Positions 1 through 5,709 of a DNA stretch of 5,929 nucleotides are shown piece by piece. Position 1 is the first letter of the stretch. The number at the start of each line of letters is the position of its first letter. The stretch lies in contig CANQYH010000206.1 in NCBI GenBank assembly GCA_947628025.1, positions 1 to 5,929 of the forward strand, in the 5' to 3' direction. The position numbers and the translations under genes are program-made. Source of the stretch: an uncultured Lachnospiraceae bacterium (lineage in GTDB: Bacteria > Bacillota > Clostridia > Lachnospirales > Lachnospiraceae). Under the pieces are notes generated by a model. It saw only the letters and a list, made by a program, of their open reading frames with translations, had not been told where the DNA came from and made no database searches.

Positions 1-1
1 C

Positions 2-127
2 ACGCTTGCGAAACGGTCCGGATGCCATGTCCTCTACGCCGCGCAGGGGATGAAGTTTGGCTCGGAAACGCTGACGTTCACGGTCTTGTATCCGGGGGCT
101 GGGACGGCGCAGGGGGCGGGCGGCCAG
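2..127 (+). pseudogene. Fragment of a ComEC-like metallo-beta-lactamase domain, cut at both ends
   Basis: Frame 2 of the plus strand opens at the window edge and reads as a piece of a ComEC/Rec2-type competence protein, in its C-terminal metallo-beta-lactamase domain. ComEC is the inner-membrane channel for DNA uptake, and the C-terminal domain lies outside the membrane region. What I see is a pattern of the form L-A-x-x-x-G-x-x-V-x-Y-x-x-x-G, then a hydrophobic beta strand ending FTVLYPG at about residues 26-32, which resembles the strand before the conserved Asn-rich loop in ComEC. The match weakens after about position 115 and the frame then simply runs antisense to the protease until a TAG at 194-196. 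The usual loop and following histidine and aspartate motifs are absent. It is too short to be certain; another secreted beta-lactamase-fold protein is possible. Family assignment is from memory of the pattern, not from an alignment. Confidence 0.45.
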
Positions 128-1156
128 GCGCGTGACTGCATTGGCAAACAGGGAGAACAGAGGCAGGATCAGCGGCAGCTCTACGATGACGGCTAGGATA
201 TAGGCGAAGCCGTAATTGACGCCGGTAAAGCCGAAGCTGCTGTAAATGGATTCGGTTTTCACCGTCAGCCATACGGCGGCGACGATCACGGCTACCTGCA
301 GGATGCTGATGGGAATGTTTTTCAGCGTATCCTTGTGGAGACCGTGGCCCAGCTCGTGGGCAAAGATCGCGACGATCTCGTCCGGGGTCATGATGTCGAT
401 CAGCGTGTCGTAGAGGACGATGGTTTTGGTCTTCCCGTAGCCGGAAAAATAGGCGTTGGCCCTGCTGTCGCGTTTGGAACCGTCCATTACCTGGATCTCA
501 CGGACCGTGTAGCCGTTTTTTGTCAGCAGGTCCGTCAGTTTGGTCCGCAGCTCTCCGTCCGGCAGCGGCGTGAATTTGTTGTAGATCCTGGAGAGGAACG
601 GGTAAAGCGCCATCACGGCGAGCAGGAGCACGCCCGCGATGACGGTGAAGAGAATGAGCGTCCAGTTCCCCAGTTTCCGGTAGATGAGGGTAAACAGCAG
701 GACCAGGCTTACGGTGACGAGGACGCTGATCAGCCAGGATTTGACGCGGTCCGCGGCGAATACCTTGATGGTCCGCTTGTTGAAGCCGTACTTTTCGTCA
801 ATGACCATGCAGTTTATGTAGGAGAATACCGTGCCGACGACCGTCTCGATTGTCATGAGGACGGCCAGCAGCTCCGCCGCCGCAAGGTACGGATTCTCCG
901 ACGGGGCCAGCCGCGGGAACACGTTGAACGCGAATAGGCACAGGTACAAGGCGAACGAGGCCAGCGTGGACACCAGCTCCAGGGCGCAGCCCTCGGAGTG
1001 GTAGCTGAGCCATTTTTTGTATTTCTCCTCGTCGTACACGTCGCGGACATTTTCCGGGATCGGATTGTCCTTGGAACGCCAGCCCAGGTACTGCATGAAC
1101 AGGTTATAGAGAAACCCCAGTGTAAAAAGTCCGATCGCGATCGTTTTGAAATCCAT
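2..1156 (-). CDS. Ste24-type M48 membrane zinc metalloprotease, 3' end missing or replaced
   Basis: This is an integral membrane zinc endopeptidase of the M48A/Ste24 (CAAX protease) family, presumably cutting membrane or exported proteins. The start at 1156 is set by a GGGGAGG site six bases upstream and a promoter just beyond. Residues 4-22 and about 57-78 look like membrane helices, as do several later stretches. The zinc-binding HELGH motif lies at residues 267-271 (positions 358-344) in the context IVAIFAHELGH, followed by two hydrophobic segments and a FSLFANAVTR stretch that aligns with the part of Ste24 just before its third zinc ligand. The expected E-x-x-A-D motif should come directly after this, but codons below about position 128 give an Arg/Pro-rich, unrelated sequence in this frame and no match in the other two. 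The frame stays open to the edge. About 343 of the usual 410-420 residues are recognisable. The protein is probably inactive as it stands, unless the break is an assembly fault. Confidence 0.85.
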   Translation of the reverse strand, partial: MDFKTIAIGLFTLGFLYNLFMQYLGWRSKDNPIPENVRDVYDEEKYKKWLSYHSEGCALELVSTLASFALYLCLFAFNVFPRLAPSENPYLAAAELLAVLMTIETVVGTVFSYINCMVIDEKYGFNKRTIKVFAADRVKSWLISVLVTVSLVLLFTLIYRKLGNWTLILFTVIAGVLLLAVMALYPFLSRIYNKFTPLPDGELRTKLTDLLTKNGYTVREIQVMDGSKRDSRANAYFSGYGKTKTIVLYDTLIDIMTPDEIVAIFAHELGHGLHKDTLKNIPISILQVAVIVAAVWLTVKTESIYSSFGFTGVNYGFAYILAVIVELPLILPLFSLFANAVTRLAARPLRRPSPRIQDRERQRFRAKLHPLRGVEDMASGPFRKR

Positions 1157-1162
1157 AGCGCG

Positions 1163-1169
1163 CCTCCCC
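1163..1169 (-). promoter_or_regulatory. Ribosome binding site of the M48 protease gene
   Basis: On the minus strand this reads GGGGAGG, six bases before the ATG at 1156. It is a strong Shine-Dalgarno match and fixes the start codon. Confidence 0.7.
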
Positions 1170-1185
1170 GTCGTTTGATGGTTTT

Positions 1186-1214
1186 ATTATGGACCTAAAG
1201 CGGAGAAAAGTCAA
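1186..1214 (-). promoter_or_regulatory. Sigma-A promoter of the M48 protease gene
   Basis: On the minus strand a TTGACT -35 box (1214-1209) and a CATAAT -10 box (1191-1186) are separated by exactly 17 bases. The predicted transcript starts near 1180, giving a leader of about 24 bases that contains the GGGGAGG site. It points away from the small gene at 1403, so the region is a divergent promoter region. Confidence 0.65.
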
Positions 1215-1348
1215 GACGGAGCGGGTACGGACGTAAATCTCGGTCCGCCGGATGTTAAATTTTCCCAATATGGGATGGCAAAAAGCTGTTTTGGCAAGAA
1301 TATGCGCCTGCACGGCAGAAAAGCGGAATAAAACGTTCCCGGTCCGTA

Positions 1349-1354
1349 TATAAT
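1349..1354 (+). promoter_or_regulatory. Possible -10 box of the small coiled-coil gene
   Basis: A perfect TATAAT lies 48 bases before the ATG at 1403. No convincing -35 box sits 16-18 bases upstream (the 17-base position reads GAATAA), so if this is a promoter it would depend on an activator or on other contacts. The stretch from 1215 to 1340 holds no gene; it contains short imperfect inverted repeats that I do not assign. Confidence 0.4.
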
Positions 1355-1402
1355 GGAAATAAATGGACAATCATAAAGCCAGAAGATCACAGGAGGGATT
1401 TT

Positions 1403-1654
1403 ATGGAACGCAGGCATAGACGGACCAGAAAAGAAAAGCTGGAGGATGAACTGAAGAAGACAGCGGAGACCATCGCGCAGTATACGGCGGCGCTGGAGGC
1501 TATGGAGGAAAAGCGCCGGTCGCTGGCGGAAGAGATCGAGAACGAGCGCATCCGGGAGGTCACGCGGCTGATGAAAGAGAAGAATCTGTCGGTAGATCAG
1601 CTGAAAGATATGATCGGCGCATCCGGCGCGGAGACCGTCGGACAGAGCGCGTAG
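1403..1654 (+). CDS. Small charged coiled-coil protein, possibly DUF4315-like
   Basis: An 83-residue protein of unknown function. The start is supported by an AGGAGGG site at 1391-1397, five bases before the ATG. The sequence opens with an Arg/Lys-rich segment (residues 2-13), continues as a long amphipathic helix rich in Glu, Lys and Ala (about 14-60) with heptad-like spacing typical of a coiled coil, and closes with a short second helix (NLSVDQLKDMI) before a loose tail. There is no signal peptide or membrane segment, so it is probably a cytosolic oligomer. The overall plan, a parallel helix pair followed by a short L-x-x-D/E-x-L-x-x-hydrophobic helix, resembles small clostridial DUF4315 proteins, which often occur on mobile elements; I cannot confirm this by eye. 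It stands alone, between a divergent protease gene and a terminator, so the neighbours say nothing firm about its role. Confidence 0.75.
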   Translation: MERRHRRTRKEKLEDELKKTAETIAQYTAALEAMEEKRRSLAEEIENERIREVTRLMKEKNLSVDQLKDMIGASGAETVGQSA

Positions 1655-1672
1655 GAGCCGGAACGAAAAATG

Positions 1673-1722
1673 GGAGCGCCACAGGGCCGGGATATGCCGG
1701 CGGATCTGGCCGCTCCTTTTTT
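1673..1722 (+). terminator. Intrinsic terminator after the small coiled-coil gene
   Basis: An imperfect hairpin pairs GGAGCG (1673-1678) with CGCTCC (1711-1716) at its base and GCCGG (1686-1690) with CCGGC near the loop. It is followed at once by six T (1717-1722). It lies 18 bases after the stop of the small gene and separates that gene from the ATP-grasp operon. Confidence 0.8.
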
Positions 1723-1792
1723 ATGCCTGCGTACAGGCCATTTCATTTCCGAAAACGCGCGTACTTAATGCACCCGCTTTTCCGGTTGGGGA

Positions 1793-1821
1793 TTGACAAT
1801 CCGGCGTTCTTCCTGTATATT
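1793..1821 (+). promoter_or_regulatory. Sigma-A promoter of the ATP-grasp operon
   Basis: A perfect TTGACA -35 box (1793-1798) and a TATATT -10 box (1816-1821) are separated by 17 bases. Transcription would start near 1828, leaving a leader of about 97 bases before the ATG at 1925. This is the only strong promoter match ahead of the plus-strand cluster. Confidence 0.75.
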
Positions 1822-1837
1822 CATTTCAGGAAGTAAA

Positions 1838-1869
1838 GGCGCTCCGCGAGGGGTGTCTTTTGCTTTTTT
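1838..1869 (+). promoter_or_regulatory. Terminator-like hairpin in the leader of the ATP-grasp operon
   Basis: Bases 1838-1845 can pair with 1850-1857 in an eight-pair stem (three of them G-U) closed by a GCGA tetraloop, followed by TTTT, GC and six T up to 1869. It begins about ten bases after the predicted transcription start. It could act as an early attenuator or simply give a short transcript. A second small hairpin (1878-1882 with 1890-1894, CCGCG/CGCGG) follows before the start codon. No known riboswitch or leader peptide is recognised, so regulation by attenuation is only a possibility. Confidence 0.35.
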
Positions 1870-1924
1870 ACAGGAGACCGCGGCGACTTCGCGGCATGAC
1901 ACTTCCACGAAAGGATGATGCGAG

Positions 1925-2626
1925 ATGTTATTGGATTTGGTGGACCATAAGGATTCGATCAACCGTCTCCTGGCCCGGTACGGGGTCAAATTCGGCATTT
2001 ATAAAAATCATGAGTTCCATGAACAGCTGTTTCCGTTCGACCCGATCCCGAGGGTGATCACGCGCATGGAATTTGAGTATTTAAATAAAGGACTGTCCCA
2101 GCGAGTGACGGCGCTGAACTGCTTTCTGGCGGATATTTATTCCGATAAAAAGATCGTAAAAGACGGCGTGATCCCGGCGGACTTCATTTATTCCTCCAAA
2201 GGCTACCTGCCGCAGTGCGAGGGGATCCGGCCGCCGAAGCAGATCTACAGCCATATTTCCGGCATCGATCTGGTGCAGGGAAAGGACGGGAACTGGTATA
2301 TCCTGGAGGACAATCTGCGGATCCCGTCCGGGGCCTCCTATCCGATGATCGCCAGGGATCTGACCCGGCAGGCGGCGCCGGAGGCTTTTTCCAGGAATCA
2401 TGTGGAGGATAACCGGGGGTATGCCGCGATGCTAAGGGAAACCATGGAGTATGTGAATACCGGCGGCATCCATGTGGTGCTGACGCCGGGGCGCTACAAC
2501 GCGGCGTTTTTTTACATTCCTATCTGGCGGAGCGGTCGGGGGCTGTCCTCTGTATGCCGCAGGATCTGGCGGTGGAGGATAATAAATTGTATTACCGCCA
2601 GTACGGGGGCCGGAAGCTGCAGGTAG
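1925..2626 (+). CDS. Circularly permuted ATP-grasp protein (COG2308), N-terminal part before a frameshift
   Basis: This is the first part of a type-2 circularly permuted ATP-grasp protein, a predicted ATP-dependent carboxylate-amine ligase acting in the cytosol. Family hallmarks are plain: LFPFDPIPRVI at about residues 36-46, GLSQRVTALNCFLADIY near 57-73, DGVIPADFIYSS, and the ligand-binding stretch LEDNLRIPSGAS at 127-138. A stop (TGA) sits at 1916-1918 in frame, and AAGGA at 1911-1915 serves as the ribosome binding site about nine bases from the ATG. The start lacks some 40 residues seen in many relatives. After the run of seven T at 2507-2513 the reading frame becomes nonsense: residues from about 197 to the stop at 2624-2626 are not family-like, and the true continuation is in the next frame (see the entry starting 2554). 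The full corrected protein would have about 438 residues against roughly 470 in the family. Confidence 0.85.
   Translation: MLLDLVDHKDSINRLLARYGVKFGIYKNHEFHEQLFPFDPIPRVITRMEFEYLNKGLSQRVTALNCFLADIYSDKKIVKDGVIPADFIYSSKGYLPQCEGIRPPKQIYSHISGIDLVQGKDGNWYILEDNLRIPSGASYPMIARDLTRQAAPEAFSRNHVEDNRGYAAMLRETMEYVNTGGIHVVLTPGRYNAAFFYIPIWRSGRGLSSVCRRIWRWRIINCITASTGAGSCR
2507..2514 (+). other. Frameshift site in the ATP-grasp gene at a run of seven T
   Basis: Family sequence runs in one frame up to codons TTT TTT (2507-2512) and resumes in the -1 frame with codons CAT TCC TAT CTG GCG GAG (from 2515), reading HSYLAE. The family normally has an aromatic residue, Glu, His, then Ser/Ala-Tyr-Leu-Ala here. One added base, or a slip back by one, restores the whole protein. 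The run of seven T is a natural place for a sequencing error, a replication slip, or transcriptional slippage. Confidence 0.8.
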
Positions 2627-3240
2627 GGGCCGTGTACCGGCGCATTTCCGACGAGTATCTGGACCCGCTTACGTTTCTGCCGGAGTCGCTGATCGGCGTG
2701 CCGGGGATCATGGAGGTCTACGCGGCCGGCAACGTGGCGATCCTCAACGCGCCCGGAAACGGCGTGGCCGACGATAAAGGGATTTACTATTTCGTACCTC
2801 ATATGATAAAATACTATCTGGGCGAGGAACCGGTCCTCCGAAACGCGCCGACTTACCTGGCCTTTTATGAGAAAGACCGGACGTTCATCCTGGAGCATCT
2901 GAGCCGCCTGGTGATAAAGGACGTGTCGGAGGCCGGCGGCTACGGCGTCGTGTTCGGCAATAATTTAAGCCGCGAGGAGCTGCGTTCGCTGGCCGAGGCC
3001 ATCCGCCGGGAACCGAGGCGCTTTATCGCCCAGGAGGTCATCGATTTCGTGGATCTGGACATTGTGGAGGGCGAAGCGCGGGTCCCGCGGAAAGCGGACC
3101 TGCGGGCGTTCGTGCTGGCGGGAGAGACGGCCCGGGTATGGCCCAGCGGATTGACTCGTTTCTCCAGGAACCCGGACTCGTTTGTGGTCAATTCGTCTCA
3201 GGGAGGAGGATTTAAGGATACATGGGTATTATCTCGGTAG
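2554..3240 (+). CDS. Circularly permuted ATP-grasp protein (COG2308), C-terminal part after the frameshift
   Basis: This is the rest of the ATP-grasp gene, read in the frame entered at the T run near 2512. The ATG at 2554 is internal (MPQDL matches the family's x-x-x-D-L position) and has no ribosome binding site, so a separate protein starting here is unlikely. Family segments in order are VGAVYRRISDEYLDPL, GVPGIMEVYAAGNVAILNAPGNGVADDKG, the Gly-rich KDVSEAGGYGVVFG, a QEVIDF strand, the basic ADLRAF strand, and the terminal VVNSSQGGGFKDTWVL. These carry the ATP-grasp half that binds nucleotide and metal in the permuted fold. The last 19 bases overlap the alpha-E gene, and the GGAGGAGGA coding for the Gly triplet doubles as part of that gene's ribosome binding site. 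If the frameshift is real, the operon lacks an intact ligase and this half is an unexpressed remnant. Confidence 0.85.
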   Translation: MPQDLAVEDNKLYYRQYGGRKLQVGAVYRRISDEYLDPLTFLPESLIGVPGIMEVYAAGNVAILNAPGNGVADDKGIYYFVPHMIKYYLGEEPVLRNAPTYLAFYEKDRTFILEHLSRLVIKDVSEAGGYGVVFGNNLSREELRSLAEAIRREPRRFIAQEVIDFVDLDIVEGEARVPRKADLRAFVLAGETARVWPSGLTRFSRNPDSFVVNSSQGGGFKDTWVLSR

Positions 3241-3899
3241 AAAGGGCCGATCATCTGTTTTGGATCGGACGGTACACGGAGCGAGTGTTTACGACGCTGG
3301 TAACGTTTTTTGATTTCTATGACCAGATGATCGACGTAGATCTGGAGGCTTATAAAGATTTCTGTGTGAAAGTGGCGATCCCGGACATTTACAGGGACCG
3401 GGAGGACTTTAACCGGCGTTACCTGTTCGACCGGACGGACCCCAATTCGATCTGCAGCAATCTGGAGCGCGCTTATGACAACGGCATCGTGATCCGCGAT
3501 GAGATCAGCAGCTACACGCTGGCGTACCTCCAGCTGGCGCTGGACCATCTGTCGGCCGCGGCTGGTTCTTCGGCGCCTCATTACGACCTCCAGCAGGTGA
3601 TCGACGATCTGCATGCGTTCTGGGGCTGCGTGGACGACCGGGTGGATGACGAGGAAGCGCGCAATATCATGAAATGCGGCAAGTATCTGGAACGGCTGGA
3701 CCTGTACCTGCGGCTGGACTATCCGTTCCGCTACATTGAAAAGGAATATTCCAAGTTCATCAACCGTCTGGGGCGGGTGCGCCTGCCCTACGACCCGGCC
3801 TGCAAAGCGAAGCTGGACGAGATCTTCGCCATGGGGCCGTGGTGGACCGAACGGCGCGGCGAGGCTTTGGCCGCTTTGTGGAATTTTTTTCTGAGGTGA
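3222..3899 (+). CDS. Alpha-E domain protein (COG2307/DUF403)
   Basis: A 225-residue, mostly helical cytosolic protein of the alpha-E family, whose biochemical role is unknown; it is the regular partner of COG2308 ATP-grasp proteins and is thought to act in the same amide-bond-forming pathway. The N-terminal signature VERADHLFWIGRYTERV (residues 6-22) is diagnostic. Other conserved parts are the NLERAYDNGIVIRDEISS helix (81-98) and the YLERLDLYLRL helix (about 154-164), with many paired Arg/Glu that give the family its name. It is shorter than the roughly 310 residues of proteobacterial members. The ATG is preceded by AAGGA three bases away and by GGAGGA eleven bases away, both inside the end of the ATP-grasp gene, which suggests translational coupling. 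The stop at 3897-3899 lies 6 bases before the next gene. A run of seven T near its end (3884-3890) does not disturb the frame. Confidence 0.9.
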   Translation: MGIISVERADHLFWIGRYTERVFTTLVTFFDFYDQMIDVDLEAYKDFCVKVAIPDIYRDREDFNRRYLFDRTDPNSICSNLERAYDNGIVIRDEISSYTLAYLQLALDHLSAAAGSSAPHYDLQQVIDDLHAFWGCVDDRVDDEEARNIMKCGKYLERLDLYLRLDYPFRYIEKEYSKFINRLGRVRLPYDPACKAKLDEIFAMGPWWTERRGEALAALWNFFLR

Positions 3900-3905
3900 G
3901 ACAGC

Positions 3906-4922
3906 TTGAGGATCCTGAACATTCAGTATGAGATGCAGCTTGCGTTTGACGGACCGGTGACGGATCACTATTTCCGGTTCCGCTGCCTGCCGGCGGAGGA
4001 CGGCGCGCAGACCGTGGAGGCGCTGGAACGGACGGTGGACCCGGCCGGCGCGGTCCATGAGAGAACGGATGGGTTCGGCAACCGGATGTGTTACGGAGAG
4101 ATCCTGACGCCTCATGACTCGCTCTGTGTGCAGATGAACGCCAGGGTGCGCGTGGAGCGGAACGCGGTGCGTGAAGAAAGAAAGAGCGGGGCGGCGGCGT
4201 GCGGCCGGACCGATCCGGGGACTTCCGTATATTCAGCGGGGAAAACGGAGACAGCGGACCGGAAAATGCGGAAGACGGGTGTCCGCGGCGCAGTCTTCGG
4301 GACCGCAGATGACCTGAGCGGCTTGACGGCCGGACAGGCGCCGTGGATCGCCTACCGCTACCCGTCGGAGCTGACGAAGCCGGATAAGGCGATGAGGGAC
4401 TGGTTTTCCGTTCTCCGTAAGAAGTATGTCTCCGGCAGCGGACCGGCGGCGGAAGATATTATAAATGGCGGCGCGTCCCGGGAGATTTGCGGTCGTTTGG
4501 GGACGCGTTTCCCGGAATATCTGATGCACGAGGTGTATCAGAGGCTTTGCTATGCGCAGGGACAGACCCATGTGGGGACGACGGCGGCGGAGGCCTTTGC
4601 GCTGGGCCGCGGGGTCTGCCAGGACTACGCCCATATCTATGTGGCGCTTTGCCGGATGGCAGGTTTTCCGGCCCGCTATGCGGCGGGGATGGCTGTCGGC
4701 GAGGGAGCGACCCACGCGTGGGCGGAGGTATGGCAGGACGAAGCGTGGACCGCTTACGATCCGACCCACGACTGTATCGTGGACGACCGGTACGTCAAAC
4801 TATCCCACGGCCGGGATTTTGCCGACTGTTCGGTCGACCGGGGGTGCTTTCGCGGCGCGAGCGGGCAGAAGCAGACGGTTTACGTGAAAGTGGAAGACTG
4901 CACGGCGGACCGGAAATCATAA
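3906..4922 (+). CDS. Transglutaminase-like cysteine protease-fold protein with bacterial transglutaminase N-domain
   Basis: A 338-residue protein of the COG1305 type. Residues 1-88 resemble the bacterial transglutaminase N-terminal beta domain (RILNIQYEMQLAFDGPV at the start). The papain-like core spans about 200-300 and has a complete triad: Cys238 in GRGVCQDYAH, His270 in ATHAWAEVW and Asp285 in YDPTHDC. Such enzymes cut or transfer amide bonds; next to COG2308 and COG2307 they are predicted to trim or release the ligase product. There is no signal peptide or membrane helix, so it should be cytosolic. The start is TTG at 3906, supported by GAGGTGA at 3893-3899 with six bases between and by the family-like N-terminus; no ATG is better placed. 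Residues of about 89-140 form an unusual Arg/Lys/Gly-rich linker unlike either domain. It lies 6 bases after the alpha-E gene. Confidence 0.88.
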   Translation: MRILNIQYEMQLAFDGPVTDHYFRFRCLPAEDGAQTVEALERTVDPAGAVHERTDGFGNRMCYGEILTPHDSLCVQMNARVRVERNAVREERKSGAAACGRTDPGTSVYSAGKTETADRKMRKTGVRGAVFGTADDLSGLTAGQAPWIAYRYPSELTKPDKAMRDWFSVLRKKYVSGSGPAAEDIINGGASREICGRLGTRFPEYLMHEVYQRLCYAQGQTHVGTTAAEAFALGRGVCQDYAHIYVALCRMAGFPARYAAGMAVGEGATHAWAEVWQDEAWTAYDPTHDCIVDDRYVKLSHGRDFADCSVDRGCFRGASGQKQTVYVKVEDCTADRKS

Positions 4923-4970
4923 ACCGCTTTTCTGTGCGCCAGGACCGGATGCCGGAATGGTAAGAAAATT

Positions 4971-4983
4971 CGGCCAAAGGCCG
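4971..4983 (+). other. Small hairpin between the transglutaminase and P-loop genes
   Basis: CGGCC and GGCCG flank an AAA loop. There is no T run after it, so it is not an intrinsic terminator; it could protect an mRNA end or be chance. The 81-base gap otherwise holds only the GGAGA ribosome binding site of the next gene at 4992-4996. Confidence 0.3.
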
Positions 4984-5003
4984 GGAAATATGGAGAAATA
5001 ACG

Positions 5004-5648
5004 ATGGCATTTGATTTCAGGGAGTGCGCTGTTTATTTTATAAACGGGACCGCCTATGCCGGAAAATCGACGATGGTTAGGCTGCTGGCGGAAAAATATG
5101 ACGGGATCGCCTGCGGGGAGAATTACCATAACCGGCTTTTGTCCGAATTAAAGAAAGAAGAATTCCCCGGGTTGACCTATACCAGGGACCTGGAAGACTG
5201 GCACGATTTCATCCGGAGGACTCCCGATGAATACGAGGCCTGGATCCGGCGAACCAGCAGGGAATGTGAGATCCTGGAGCTCAGGATATTGGAGGAGCTG
5301 CGGACGCAGGAAAAACCGGTGTTCGTCGATACCAATATCTCGATCGAGACGCTGAGAACAGTCGCAAAGCACGATCACGTCCTGATCATGCTTGCGGATC
5401 CGGAAGTCTCGGTGCGGCGCTTTTTCGAACGGCCGGACCGGGAGAAGCAGTTTTTATACCGGCTGATCATGGAAGAGCCGGATCCGGAGCACGCGCTGGA
5501 CAATTTCCGGCAGTGCCTGATGCGGATCAATACTCAGGAAAATTACGATCGCTTCCTGAATTCCGGGTTCCATGTGATTTTACGGGATGAGGATCGAAGC
5601 GTCGAGGAGACGCTGGCCCTGGCGGAAAGAGCGTTCGGGCTGAAATGA
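5004..5648 (+). CDS. P-loop kinase-like NTPase of unknown substrate
   Basis: A 214-residue cytosolic protein of the AAA_33/small-molecule kinase type. The Walker A loop is at residues 15-23 (GTAYAGKST), right after a hydrophobic strand, as in shikimate or nucleotide kinases. A likely Walker B strand ends in VFVDT with Asp109, and an Arg-rich segment near 136-152 (RRFFERPDREKQFLYRL) could be the lid that contacts phosphate. A region with several Trp, Asp and Arg residues (about 58-90) between them is the probable substrate site. It is most likely a phosphotransferase for a small metabolite rather than an AAA+ motor, since it lacks sensor motifs. The ATG has GGAGA seven bases upstream. It follows the transglutaminase gene by 81 bases on the same strand with no terminator between, so it may be co-transcribed. 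I do not recognise a named family or substrate. Confidence 0.8.
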   Translation: MAFDFRECAVYFINGTAYAGKSTMVRLLAEKYDGIACGENYHNRLLSELKKEEFPGLTYTRDLEDWHDFIRRTPDEYEAWIRRTSRECEILELRILEELRTQEKPVFVDTNISIETLRTVAKHDHVLIMLADPEVSVRRFFERPDREKQFLYRLIMEEPDPEHALDNFRQCLMRINTQENYDRFLNSGFHVILRDEDRSVEETLALAERAFGLK

Positions 5649-5665
5649 TGGAAAAAACTTTCATA

Positions 5666-5695
5666 TAAAAAAGATCCGCCGCCCTGCGCGGCAGA
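5666..5695 (-). terminator. Terminator-like hairpin read on the minus strand
   Basis: On the minus strand bases 5695-5688 pair with 5682-5675 in an eight-pair GC-rich stem (one G-U), followed by TC and six T (5672-5667). On the plus strand the A run comes before the stem, so it does not stop the operon. No minus-strand gene is visible that would need it; one might lie to the right of the window or the match may be accidental. Confidence 0.35.
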
Positions 5696-5709
5696 ATGGA
5701 GATACGAAA

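Noticed and set aside
335..937. Plus-strand open frame of 200 codons
   Set aside because: It lies wholly antisense to the M48 protease, which has HELGH and membrane segments in its own frame; the plus-strand product is Asp/Arg/Val-rich with no motif.
1263..1275. Short palindrome TCCCA-ATA-TGGGA as an operator
   Set aside because: It lies some 50 bases upstream of the protease -35 box and about 75 bases upstream of the small gene's -10 box; a 5-base arm is expected by chance in a region this size.
3884..3890. Second run of seven T, near the end of the alpha-E gene, as a possible frameshift
   Set aside because: The frame ends naturally six bases before the next gene, with a ribosome binding site placed over the stop, so nothing suggests a lost 3' part.
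3198..4115. Long minus-strand open frame (305 codons) across the alpha-E gene
   Set aside because: It is antisense to a clear family gene, has no family-like sequence, and is an artefact of GC-rich codon use.
4487..4963. Plus-strand frame of 158 codons within the transglutaminase gene
   Set aside because: It is a shifted reading of the catalytic core; the core triad is intact in the main frame.
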